Shown in pieces: positions 10,895 through 22,792 of a stretch of 64,000 nt of DNA (its first letter is position 1; each line of letters starts with the position of its first letter). The stretch is from Symsagittifera roscoffensis. Taxonomy: Eukaryota; Xenacoelomorpha; Acoela; Convolutidae. Location: the NCBI RefSeq assembly GCF_963678635.1, contig NC_087069.1:51284938-51348937 (forward strand). The letters run 5' to 3'. The notes beneath the pieces are model-generated. The model did no database searches and was not told the origin of the DNA. It saw only the letters and a list, made by a program, of their open reading frames with translations. The position numbers and the translations under genes were made by a program.

Positions 10895-13800
10895 TCGAGA
10901 CCTCTAGGATCAAAAATATACCTTCGATCTCGTAGAAATTCTATAAGTGACTCAGCTCAAGCTACACAAAGGGCCTACTTAGTGTTTAGATTTAACTGAC
11001 TCTACTCAACTACCTAGTGCAAAAGTATCACAAAGTTTTCACAAGATATAGTCAATTCACAAAACACAATTGACAACCAGATAAGAATATCCTATAGGTA
11101 ACAGCGACCTTTCGTTCAGTACTAATTTTACCGCCACACTAGTATCAAATCGCTCCCTCGTTTAAGATCAAACAAAATTTTATTAAAGAGCAGTGATGGT
11201 TTCAGTAACAGATAATTATAACTTAATCTTAAAGAAAAAGACTTCTCTCAATTCGAGCACTCCAAAAGAACGAAGCCCAGGACACTGTCTTCTCAAGTGA
11301 GGGTGTATTTTCCTAATACACTCACCGAGGTCTTCTTTCAGGTTTCATGCGATTGCCCGAGCTGTCCTACTAAGTAGCTGAAGGCAACCTCCGATCGAAC
11401 ATTTCTAAAGTCTATGAAAAAGCTCTCCCACACCAGGGACGCCCCAAGTGCACGAAAGCAGGGAACAACTTTTCTTTTCAAATGAAAGTGTATTTGCCTA
11501 ATAAACTCACCGAGGTCTTTTTTTTTGTGTTCCGGGATTGCCCAAGTTTTCCTATTAAGTAGCTCAAGGCAACCACACAACCAAAATAACAATCTAAAAT
11601 ATTTTGTTCCGGGTACCTCTGAAAAACTCGATCTAGAATCCAAAGTTGATCACGAATTTCCGGGTCAAATGGGCTCCTATAACCCTAATATGCACGCCCG
11701 TTGATAGTTGACCTTTTACTCCGACTCTAAATGGATTTTTTAGTTGCTCAAACTGCCCCGGAAGGTACCCCTAAGTTTTCAAGAAGGAGGGTTGCTAAGG
11801 GGCTTAGCTGACTCCGGAGGGTTGCTTCGGAGGGTTCCCAAAAAATCAAGAAAACGGATTAGTCTAACGCTGTAAAGCCTCCGAAAGTGGTCTAACTGAC
11901 TTAAAGCTGGATTGGCTGACTCGGTCAACCTTCCCAGTAGGATAAAAAGGTAATCTTATAAAAATTTTTACCGCTCGGAGGGTTCCCTAAAATTTGGACC
12001 CTCCGAACCAACAACTTCTAAAAAAAAGTTTTTTTTTCCTGATATTATCAACCCAAAAACGGTTGCGGTCCAAAAAAATGGTCAAAAACGTCGACTTATG
12101 GTTGCATAAATATTCCGATCGGTTGGCTAGTCTCTGAGAAATCGCCAAAAACCCGGTCGTCAATTTGGCCTTTTTTCACCATCTATATAGGTTCTGAAAG
12201 ACTTTTTCCGCAATTTTTAGTGGAAGTGCCTAAAATCAATTAAAATGAGCGTAGTAGCCCCGTATGGCACTGGAAAAAAGCAAAAAACTGGATCAAAAAT
12301 TGGCCAAAAACTATCAAATTTGGACCCTCCGATTCCTTCCTTTTCCAATCTTGAAGTCTCTAGCTCTATCCACAAAGCTATTCAGAGGGTTACTCAAAAA
12401 TCTCTCTAACAACCGAGCACTTTATGCTTGCACGCTCCTAACACAAAAAAAATTTATCGCTCTAACACTAAAAACTTTATAACTAGATCCTCAAAACTTA
12501 TTGACGAAACTCGCAAATTTACAAAAATTTTGATCAAAAAATTTTTGATTTCGTCTACTTCTTTTAAGTCTCTTTCCGCGCGGTTTCTTTAGTTAGGGGG
12601 ATCAAACTACGTTGTAGCTCGCTTTTTTGCTGTTCGGAAAAGTTCGGATATCTAAAATTTTGGGGTTTGACAGTTTCATCGAAAATCAGTAATTTTCGAC
12701 AAAATTGGGGTGTTTCTCGGGTCTAAATAGGGGATAAGTAATATATAGTAAGGATAATTATCTACTAGTAGTCGTTAATCAATATTAGTTTGCCATCTTT
12801 TGCACCAAAATAGCCGAATTAAGACCCTTAACTCGGAAATTCGCAATCGATGGAGGGTACAAACGGACCGCGCCAATCGTGCCCCCCACCACTTAACACT
12901 AAAGAAATAGTACCCGAACGATACTAAAATTGTGTCAAGGATACCCAACAGTAGTTTTGGATGTTGTTACTCATGTCCCTGTTGAGCCTGGAACACGTCG
13001 GTCAGCTTGCCACTCTACCCTCCGGTCACCGGCAAAGTCACCATTAACGTTCTTAAATACTCAAATAACACTCAGCGGAGGGTACCTAACCCTCCACCAA
13101 AACACTTAATCTTTCTATCAGAAATGATATAAACAAATCTGAAACAACAACAGATAGGAAGGTCAGATCGCATCTCGTCCGGAAATAACATATAAACTGT
13201 CACTTTATGTTTTTAATTGTTTTTGGTCTTTTTTGGATTTTTTACTGTTTTTTGTACTTTTTTCTTTTCAGATAAATTTGTTTTTGGCTTTTTCATGGTT
13301 ATACACAATTTTTGTTCGGTTTTACGTTTTCTCTTTATTGTTTTTGGTCCCGGGAATTTGGGATCAGCGGGCTCCAGACATCCCACCTAACCCTCCGCCC
13401 CCCGGAATTTTTGGTCTTAACTAAGTTAAAAAGCTAAATAAACCTAGGCGGAGGCTCGGAACCTTCCTCCTAGTACAACAAAAGTCATTAGAGCCTCTAA
13501 CTCGGGCATATGCCTGGAGCGGAGGGCTCGTCGCTGAAACGTTTGCTGATCATCATGGTCTTATGCCTTTAACAGGCCCACTCAGGAGCCCCATAAAAAG
13601 GTCTATGGAACATTCGCCCAAATACTACACAGTGACGGAGCGTAGAAAAAGTACCTACTATGGACTAACCGGCGCAGTTACCTAATTTCTACTCGTTTTT
13701 CACCGTCTCGGCCTAGCCAGTTGATTTTCTGCTCTGTCTAGGGGTAGGTGAAAAGTTACTATTTTCAGGCCATCAGTCAAACGACTTTTAATCAGCTTTC

Positions 13801-14148
13801 GTTTACATGCAAACACAACCACGATGCTGGGTCTCGGATCCTCATACTACGTGATTGCTAATTTAAAAACGGCTCGAATATCCTATTTTACTATGTTTTT
13901 GGTGACAGCTCTACGTTAAATTCATTGGAGATAAATTGACCCTTTCCTCTTTCTAGCTACTCATATTCTGAAATATCAAATAATACCGGTGTTAATTCAA
14001 AGGTTTATGGCATCAGAGTAGCTGAAAAGTCAGTTCTCTATTGTCCTTCACCATATACTGTCTCTGGGGGGCCGAGCCTCCACTTCGTGTCCGTGATTTC
14101 ACCGTAATAACGTCGTTATTACTCCCAATTCGTGGCACGGGAGTGTAC
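10895..14148 (-). repeat. LTR/leader region of copy A
   Basis: A non-coding stretch of about 3.25 kb, repeated almost collinearly at about 14740-18345 (copy B) and more loosely at 20040-22790 (copy C). The shared order is: CTCACTCGAG start, AGTAGCT/GGCAACC blocks at 11350-11580, GGAGGGT-rich stretch at 11790-12010, T-rich polypurine/polypyrimidine tract at 13205-13350, and ending near TCACGG-type sequence at 14095-14148. I have not fixed exact LTR ends. It may be a true long LTR or an LTR plus a long 5' leader. No ORF here is believable. Confidence 0.65.
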
Positions 14149-14152
14149 TGCA

Positions 14153-14734
14153 ATCTCGCAATTTCTCCTGACCCTGGTGAGCTCTCTCTTCGACCCCATC
14201 TATTCTCTTAGCCATTTCCCGTCGCAGCTCTTCAAGGCCTCTCATTACGCCAGCAAACATGTCACTCATATCGCCAGCAGCCCCCGATGCCGGGGTGAGA
14301 CCTAGAGAAGAAGAGGTCAACTGGGGCTGTAGCCTGGTACCTGATGACGCACCGCCCTTCTGCGTGCCCATCGACATCATCAACTTGTTGAACGTCGAGG
14401 ATGCTCCTACGGTTATCCCATCAGACATCGGCCTGGTCGGCGAGTTGGACAACGCCTTCCTGCTTTTATCATTCCGCCCGGTCTCACCAGTTTTTCCTTG
14501 ATTGCCATCGAGGTTCTTCTCGCTTCTCAGTTTCATTCCGCTCACTGAAAGACCAGCCTGACTTTTAGTCGTTGCTTCGTCAGCAAAAACATCGGAAATT
14601 CTGCAAACCGTGGATTGGCTACGCCGTGTTTTGAACTTTCGTGTAGTCCCTGTACGCAGCCTGAGAATCTTAGTTGTTGTACCTATCGAGTCTCTGCGCT
14701 GCATGCTACGTGATAAAAAAAAATTGGACGGCAA
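14153..14734 (-). pseudogene. Gag fragment of copy B
   Basis: This fragment is open in one frame over 211 codons (14734-14099, the last part reading into unrelated sequence). It matches copy A gag N-terminus (SRSMQRRDS, then RRSQSTVCRISDVFADEA) and then jumps, at KTGETG|RNDKSRK, to the part found at 10160 in copy A. The deletion of about 429 bp (143 codons) is in frame and removes the broken joint seen in copy A. The frame then continues through the coiled coil to EERAHQGQEKLRD, where it meets the end of copy A. It is truncated and not functional. Confidence 0.65.
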
Positions 14735-15649
14735 TGCACAAGTTTCAAAATTAAATTTGAATAAGTTTTCTGAAGTCTACTCACTCGAGTCCTCTAGGAT
14801 CAAAAATATACCTTCGATCTCGTAGAGATACTATAAGTGACCCAGCTCAAAGGGCCTACTTAGAGTTTAGATATTACTGACTCTACTCAACTACCTAGTG
14901 CAAAAGTATCACAAAGTTTTCACAAGATATAGTCAATTCACAAAACACAATTGACAACCAGATAAGAATATCCTATAGGTAACAGCGACCTTTCGTTCAG
15001 TACTAATTTTACCGCCACACTAGTATCAAATCACTCCCTCGTTTAAGATCAAACAAAATTTTATTAAAGAGCAGTGATGGTTTCAGTAACAGATAATTAA
15101 AACTTAATCTTAAAGAAAAAGACTTCTCTCAATTCGAGCACTCCAAAAAAACGAAGCCCAGGACACTGTCTTCTCAAGTGAGGGTGTATTTTCCTAATAC
15201 ACTCACCGAGGTCTTCTTTCAGGTTTCATGCGATTGCCCGAGCTGTCCTACTAAGTAGCTGAAGGCAACCTCCGATCGAACATTTCTAAAGTCTATGAAA
15301 AAGCTCTCCCACACCAGGGACGCCCCAAGTGCACGAAAGCAGGGAACAACTTTTCTTTTCAAATGAAAGTGTATTTGCCTAATAAACTCACCGAGGTCTT
15401 TTTTTGTGTTCCCGGATTGCCCAAGTTTTCCTATTAAGTAGCTCAAGGCAACCACACAACCAAAATAACAATCGAAAATATTTTGTTTCGGGTACCTCTG
15501 AAAAACTCGATCTAGAATCCAAAGTTGATCACGAATTTCCGGGTCAAATGGGCTCCTATAACCCTAATATGCACGCCCGTTGGTAGTTGACCTTTTACTC
15601 CGACTCTAAATGGATTTTTTAGTTGCTCAAATTGCCCCGGAAGGTACCC

Positions 15650-15990
15650 CTAAGTTTTCAATAAGGAGGGTTGTTAAGGGGCTTAAGTCACTCCGGAGGG
15701 TTACTTCGGAGGTTTGTTAAGACACTTAGCTTACTCCAGAGGGTTACTTCGGAGGGTACCTTAGTCACCCAAGTGACTTCGATGGCTCCCCTTAAACGCA
15801 CTAAGGAGGGTCATTAAGAGCCTTAATACGCTCCGGAGGGTTACTTCGGAGGGTTCCTTCAAAATTCCAAATTCTTCAAATCTCTCAGGAGGGTCTCCAA
15901 CTAGTCCCCGAAAGTGTCAAAGCAAGCTAAATTCTTCGTTGGGGGTTTTTGAACTTCTTCGGAGGGTTTCGTGGAAAATTTCTATTAAGG
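15650..15990. repeat. GGAGGGT-rich internal repeat of the LTR (expanded in copy B)
   Basis: Degenerate units of about 60-75 bp, each with CTCCGGAGGGTTACTTCGG-type cores and linking AAGGGGCTTAA segments, occur at least four times. Copy A keeps a shorter version (11785-11850) and copy C has a related block at 20965-21260. Single GGAGGGT or ACCCTCC motifs are scattered through all three LTRs, some as facing pairs that could form hairpins, for example around 16165-16200. Confidence 0.6.
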
Positions 15991-18345
15991 AGGGTAGCTG
16001 ACTCCGGAGGGTTGCTTCGGAGGGTTCCCAAAAAATCAAGAAAACGGATTAGTCTACCGCTGTAAAGCCTCCGAATGCGGTCTAACTGACTTAAAACTAG
16101 ATTAGCTGACTCGGTCAACCTTCCCAGTAGGATAAAAAGGTGATCTTAAAAAAAATTTTACCGCTCGGAGGGTTCCCTAAAATTTGGACCCTCCGAACCA
16201 ACAAATTTAAAAAAAAAAACTTTTTTCCTGATATTATCAACCCAAAAACGGTTGCGGTCCAAGAAAATAATCAAAAACGTCGACTTATGTTAGCAAAAAT
16301 ATTCCGATCGGTTGGCTAGTCTCTGAGAAATCGCCAAAAACCCGGTCGTCAATTTGGCCTTTTTTCACCATCTATATAGGTTCTGATAGACTTTTTCCGC
16401 AATTCCGGTCGAAAGTGCCTAAAAATACTTGAAATGAGCGTAGCAGCCCTGTACGGCACTGGAATAAAGCAAAAAAACTGGATCAAAAATCGTTTGGAAA
16501 CAAAAACTTGGCCAAAAACTATCAAATTTGGACCCTCCGATTCCTTCCTTTTCCAATCTTGAAGTCTCTAGCTCTATCCACAAAGCTATTCAGAGGGTTA
16601 CTCAAAAATCTCTCTAACAACCGAGCACTTTATGCTAGCACGCATTTTTATCGCTCTAACTCTAAAAACTTAATAACTCGATCCTCAAAACATATTGACG
16701 AAATTCGGAAATTTACAAAAGTTTTGTTCGAAAAGTTTTGTTTTCGCCAACTTCTATTAAACCTTTTTCCGGGCGGTTTCTTTAGTTGGGGGGAACAAAC
16801 TACGTAGTAGCTCGCTGTACAGAAGCTTTTTGCTGTTCGGAAAAGTTCGGATATTTAAAATTTTGGGGTTTGACAGTTTGGTCGAAAATCAGTAATTTTC
16901 GACAAAATTGGGGTGTTTCTCGGGTCTAAATAGGAGATAAGTAAAATATAGTAAGGATAATTATCTACTAGTAGTCGTTAATCAATATTAGTTTGCCCTC
17001 CTTTGCACCAAAATAGCCGAATTAAGACCCTTAACTCGGAAATTCGCAATCGATGTAGGGTACAATCGGACCGCGCCAATCGTGCACCCCACCAAGTTTT
17101 AATGAAATAGTACCCGAACGATACTAAAATTGTGTCAACGACACCCAATAGTCGTTGTATGTTGTTCCTAATGTCCCTGTTGAGCCTGGAACACGTCGGT
17201 CAGCTTGCCACTCTACCCTCCGGTCACCGGCAAAGTCACCATTAACGTTCTTAAAAACTCAAATAACACTCACGGGAGGGTACCTAACCCTCCACCAAAA
17301 CACTCAATCTTTCTATCAGAAATGATATAAACAAATCTGAAACAACAACAGATAGAAAGGTCAGATCGCATCTCGTCCGGAAATAACATTTAAACTGTCA
17401 CTTTATGTTTTTAATTGTTCTTGGTCTTTTTTGGATTTTTTACTGTTTTTTGTAATTTTTTCTTTTCAGATAAATTTGTTTTTGGCTTTTTCTTGGTTAT
17501 ACACTATTTTTGTTCGGTTTTACGTTTTCTCTTTTATTGTTTTTGGTCCCGGGACCTTGAGATCAGCGGGCTCTAGACCTCCTACCTAACCCTCCGGCCC
17601 CCGGATTTTTTTTCTTAACTAAGTTAAAAAGCTGAATAAACCTAGGCGGAGGGTCGGCACCTTCCCCCTAGTACAACAAAGGTCAATAGGGCCTCTAACT
17701 TGGGCATACGCCCGGAGCGGAGGGCTCTTCGCTGAAACGTTTGCTGATCATGAATTTCTTATGCCTTTAACAGGCCCACCGAGGAGCGCCATAAAAACGT
17801 CTATGTAACATTCGCCCAAATACTACACAGTGACGGAGCGTATAAAAAGTACCATTTTAACGACTGCCGGCATCAGTTACCTTAATTATTTACGTTTTTC
17901 ACCGTCTCGGCGTAGCCAGTTGATTTTCTGTTCTGTCTAGGGGTAAGTGAAAAGTTACTATTTTCAGGCCATCAGTCAAACGACTTTTAATCAGCTTCCC
18001 TTTACATGCAAACACAACCACATAGCTGTGTCTCGGATCCTCAGACTACGTGATTGCTAATAAAAAACGGCTCGAATATCCTATTTTACTACGTTTTTGG
18101 TGACAGTTCTACGTTAAATTCATTGGAGATGGATTGACCCTTTCCTCTTTCTAGCTACTCATATTCTAAAATATCAAATAACACCGGTGTTAATTCAAAG
18201 TTTTATGGCATCAGAGTAGCTAAAAAGTCAGTTCTTTATAGTCCTTCACCATATACTGTCTCTGGGGGCCGAGCCTCCACTTCCGTGATTTCACTGTAAT
18301 AACGTCGTTTTTACTCCCAATTCGTGTCACGGGAGGGTACTGCTC

Positions 18346-18639
18346 TTTACTCCTTCCCCACTGAAGCCTCTTTTTCGTCTGCTGTCTCTGATTAGCTCTC
18401 TTATTGTGCGTGATCGTCACGATAAGAGGCATCGTTTTTTCTTACGTTCCCGTTCGACTGTTTTTCACTATTTCAGCTGTTGTTCTGTTTTCTTCTGTTA
18501 TTTCGACTCAAAATGGCAGTTTTTGCATTTCTCAGGAATGTGACGTCACGATTCGAATTTTTGAAAATTTAAAATCCGAGAATGTTCTGACCCTCCTCAG
18601 CAACAATTTTCAATCACTAGGGCTTCTAATTCTAAACTC
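18346..18639. other. Spacer between copy B and copy C
   Basis: No match to the flanking LTR repeats was seen. The plus-strand ORF across it (18404-18787) is T-rich and runs into antisense gag of copy C, so I do not regard it as a gene. A TGACGTCA palindrome occurs at 18540-18547. Confidence 0.3.
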
Positions 18640-20040
18640 GTGTTGTGCTGGAAGGTTACGCTGTGCCAATCTGGCAGAATGGCACAAACCTTCGTCCAAC
18701 CGATGGGGCTGCCCTAGGTCTCCACCTTTGGTTAGGCTCAAAACTTCCCCTCGATCTCGGGGAGCCTCTGCAGGTCTGGGAGTTTGAATCTGTCAGCAGT
18801 CTGACTAAATTTCTCCTTTGGAACGGAGCGATTTTCTTGGTTGCTGCTGCTCAAGAAGCTTCCGCGTCAGAAGATCAGCCTTGGCGTCCAATCTTTTCTC
18901 CAAGTTAGTCATTGCTCAGTCTCTCGTGTCATTCTGCTATCTCTTTCTTAAGACTCCTTGGTAGCTATAGCCAATTGCTCTGCAAGGCACTTATCGATGT
19001 TTTGAATCAACTGGATCTGATAGCATTTTGTTTAAAATTTCGCGTCTGCCAGTTCGTCTCCTAACCTCTGATGACTTTGTTGATCTCTCTCCTCTACTCG
19101 TTCAATTTTTTGCCTCTTATTTTGCCGCACTTCTTCACGACCTGTCATTACATTGGCAAAATGCCTCTCACATCACTGGCCGTTCCCAACTCTGGGATCA
19201 AACCTAGAGATGAAGATGTTAATTGAGGTAGCAGCCTAGTGCTCGATGACGCACCACGTTTTTGCGTACCCCTTGAATGCATTAGCCTATCGAATGTCGA
19301 GGTCCCATCGTTTTCCCATCTGACATTGGTCTTGATGGCGAATTAGACATCGCCTTCTTTTTTTTCTTGTATCGGGGTAAGAGTGAAATCTGTGTCTGAG
19401 TGCATTAGTCCCAGATGATCGAAGCCAGAAGTCACTCCATCAGCTTGGAGCGATGTCATGCGTTAATTATACAACGTTTTAAAAGTTTTTTTTGCTTTCG
19501 AGCTCGATTGTTCTTCCCTAGAACTTATGCTTGACATCATAGCGTTCCTTTTTGTTTGGCTAGAGAGGAATGTTCCTTTCTCCAACTTCTGCTTTTGATC
19601 TCCTATCTGGACGTCCCTTTGAACAACAGTTCTTCTCCTGCATTGGCCTCGGAACGCTCCAAGGTTTTCTGAGGTTCTTCGATTCTTTCCCGCTCAGGGT
19701 CGTCGCCGGACCCGTCCGCGTCATCATGATGGTGGCTGTCGGGTCGGATCAGCGTTAGCTCCCCTCCACAAAAGGAATAGTTTGGTGTCACGTTCGCTCC
19801 CCGTTTATCGCTTCGCCCATTATTATCGTCAAGATTTTACTCGCCTCTTATTCATTCCGCTCACTGAAAGATCAATGCGACCTTCACTCGTTGCCTCACT
19901 AGCCTCAGTAGCAAAAACGTCGGAGAGGATGCTAATCAAAATCGGCTGCGCCTCGACTTAAACGTCAGCGTGCTTCCAGTGCTCAGTCTGGGAATCATAG
20001 TCACTTCTCCCAACGAGTCTTTCAGTTCCATATTTTGCGA
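18640..20040 (-). pseudogene. Gag remnant of copy C (more diverged)
   Basis: Collinear on the minus strand with copy A gag from about 9350 to 10820. Recognisable landmarks are the TTCGTCCAACC...GATGGGGCTGCC block (18690-18720 against 9425-9455), the coiled-coil block (18860-19150 against 9600-9900), the TCTGGGATCAAACCTAGAG block (19192-19210) and the N-terminal TCTTTCAGTTCCAT start region (about 20020). No frame stays open for more than about 60 codons. It is older than A and B by eye. Confidence 0.65.
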
Positions 20041-22790
20041 TAAGTGAGGTTATGGAAAATATCTTGTCGACAATGCACAAGTCCCACGAAATATAGAATA
20101 GTTATGATGCCGACGTACTCAATTCTTCAAATGTCAAAAAATATCTTTCCTGTCTCTTCAAAATTCTATGGACAACCCAGCTAAGATTAAACACAGGGTC
20201 TGCCCAGTATTGGTTTATTATTAACTCCACTAAAACACTGAGTGTATAATTTTATCGCAAAAACCGCAAGGTAATACCCAACACACAACACACAAAAATA
20301 AAAAAAAACAATACATCCTATAGGTGACGGCAATCTCCCTTAACTATCACGTCACTATCACTTAACCCCTGCAGATGTATAAAAAGATTGCCTTGTTTAC
20401 ATAATAATTCTTTGTAAAAAACCATTGATGGCTTCAATAATGGATAAAATAAAAACTATTCTTAGAGAAAAAGACTTCGCTCAATTGGAACACTCCAGAT
20501 GAACGAAGCTCAGGACACTGTCGTCTCAAGTGAGAGTATCCTTACTACTGCACTCACCGAGATAATCTACTATGTGTCCAAAGATTGCCCGAGCTGTTCT
20601 ACTAAATAGCTCAAGACAACCTCTGATCGAAAACATCTGAAGACTAAGCAAAACTCGCATAGTTCCAAGTGCACGAGATTAGTGAACAAAATTTTCTTCT
20701 CAAAAGACTGTGTCTAGTCTAATACACTAATTGAGGTCTTCTGCAATGTATTCACGGATTGCCTGAGCCTTCCTACTAAGTAGCTCGAGGCAACCACACA
20801 ACCAAAAAAATAAGCAAAAAAATTGTTCGGGTACTTCTGATCTAGAATCCAAAATTGACTGCGAATCTCCGGGTTAACTGGTCTAATTACTACTAATATA
20901 CACACCTGGTAGGTAATCGACCTTCTATTTCAACTTTAAAGGGATGTTTAGGGCATCCAATTTCTCTCGGAGGGTCCCTGTAAATGTCACTGAGGAGGGT
21001 CGTTAAGGGGCTTAAGTCACCTTGGAGGGTTACTTCGGAGGGTACCTTAAGCACCTAAGTTGCTTCGGAGGGTCCCCTAATATCACTAAGGAGGGTTACC
21101 AAGAGGCTGAATAGACTCCGGAATGTTATATCAGAAGTTTTTTTATCGAACTCCCGACTTTGAGTCACAACAGGCAAAATTTACTCTTCTGGGGGGTTTT
21201 TGAACTATTTTGGAGGGTTCCACATAAGTGTTTCACTAAGGAGGGTTTTTAAGGGGCTTAACTGACTCCGGATGGTAAACCGGAGTTTTCGCCGTGGTAG
21301 AGCCTCCGATTGCAATCTAACTTACCTAAAACAAGGTTGGTTCAACCGATAACCTACCTTGTGGGATAAAACTGGGGTTTCATTAAAATTTTTGTCGCTC
21401 GGAGGGTTTCCTAAAATATGAACCCTCCAAACTGATATATTCTAAGAATTTTTTTTCCTGAGAGAATCAACCTAAAAACGGTTGCGATTTCAGAAAATTG
21501 ATTAAAGACGTCGACTTATGGTACCAAATTGATTCCGGTTGTTATGTTAGTTTTTGAGAAATCAACAAAAGCTCGTTTGAAAAATTGGCCTTTTTTCATT
21601 ACCTATATAGGTTCTCGAGAGCTTTTTTCGCAATTCTTGCTAAAATTGCTTAGAAAAACTTGAAACGAGCGCAGTAGCTCTGTATAGTTTTGAAGTAAAG
21701 CAAAAAACCGGACCAAAATTAGTTTACAATTAAAATTTTGGCCCGAGACTATCGCATTTGGGCACTCCGATTCCTTCTTTTTTCGATCTTTAAGTCTCTA
21801 TCTGTATCCACGGAGCTTTTTGGAATGTTACTTGAAAACTGTTTCAGTAACTGAGCTTGCTATACTAAAGTTTTTATCGCTTTATCTATACAGAATCGAA
21901 AACTCAATCCTCAAAACGTATTGACGAAACTCGGAAAATTACGAAAAAATTTGATCAAAAAATTGATTTTCGCCATTTCTACTGAGTGTTTTTAAGCGCG
22001 GTTTCTTAGGGAAATTGGTTTATGTAGTAGCGCACTGAGCAGAAGCTTTATAACTTCCGTAAAGATCTGATATCCAAAAATTTGGGGTTAGCAGCTTGGT
22101 CGAAAATAGCTATTTCTTCGACAAAATTAGGGTGTTTTTTTGGGGTCTAAATGGGAGATAGGTAAATTATAATGAGGGTAATAACCAGTTAATATTCATT
22201 AATCAATATTAATCTACCCTCCTCTTCATTAAATTACCCGATTTAACTCGGAAGTTGGCAATCGATGGAGGGCACAATCGGACCGAGCCAATTATGTCCA
22301 CCACCACCTAAGTTTACTGAAATAGTACCCGAACGATATGTGCTGTCCCCTGCTGTGTCTGGAAAACTTCTGTCAGCTTGCCACTCTATCCTCCGGTCTC
22401 CGGTAGAATTATCATTAACATGCTTCAATACTCAAACAACACTCAAGGGAGGGTACCTAACCCACAACCAGTAAAATTGATTTTTTGATCAGAAATGCTA
22501 TAAATCAATCTTAAACAACAAAAAATAGGAAAAACAGATTACGTCTCGTCCGGAAAAAAATTTAAACTGTCATCCTATGTTCTTTTTTAACAGTTTTTGT
22601 ACTCTCCTGTTTTCCAGTAAAATCGTTTTTGGCTTTTTCCTAGTTTACACTGTTTCTTTTGAATTTTACGCTTCGTCTTCAATTGTTTTTGATCCCAAGG
22701 TCCCGGGATAAGTGGGCTCTAGAATTTTTGGTCTTAACTATTTTTAAAAGCTAAATTGTACCAGGTAGAGGGTCCGCACCTTCCGCCTAG
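20040..22790 (-). repeat. LTR/leader of copy C
   Basis: A diverged version of the 10895-14148 region. The matching series includes GAACACTCCA...GAACGAAGC, CTACTAAGTAGCT, the GGAGGGT block (20965-21260), the AAACGGTTGCG block (21477), AATAGTACCCGAACGATA (22320) and CTCGTCCGGAAA (22545). It ends near 22790, where the X repeat begins. A 170-bp piece (20738-20910) recurs at 32960-33130. It contains no gene. Confidence 0.65.
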
Positions 22791-22792
22791 TA

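Larger units (their letters stand above)
2499..14148 (-). mobile_element. Decayed Ty3/gypsy-type LTR retrotransposon (copy A)
   Basis: Reading right to left, the minus strand carries a long LTR/leader (14148-10895), gag (10894-about 8240) with CCHC knuckles, retropepsin (8230-about 7700), reverse transcriptase (about 7150-6368), RNase H (6301-5940), a linker, integrase with HHCC, DDE and GPY/F modules (5094-3400) and an acidic tail (3403-2499). PR-RT-RH-IN is the Ty3/gypsy order. Every domain is interrupted by frameshifts or stops, so the copy is dead. No 3' LTR is recognisable at the left end. Copies B and C repeat the gag + LTR end. Cer-type nematode elements are the likely relatives, but I cannot assign a named family. 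Confidence 0.85.
14153..18345 (-). mobile_element. Copy B: tandem duplicate of gag fragment plus LTR/leader
   Basis: Starting at 14153 the sequence repeats copy A from about 9843 onward (ATCTCGCAATTT then CCTGACCCTGGTGAG) and runs in parallel for the whole LTR to 18343, ending GTACTGC as copy A ends at 14148. Copy B therefore looks like a tandem duplication of the gag-LTR end rather than an independent full insertion. Differences include a 429-bp gag deletion and an expanded GGAGGGT block at 15660-15990. No pol genes are present. Confidence 0.75.
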
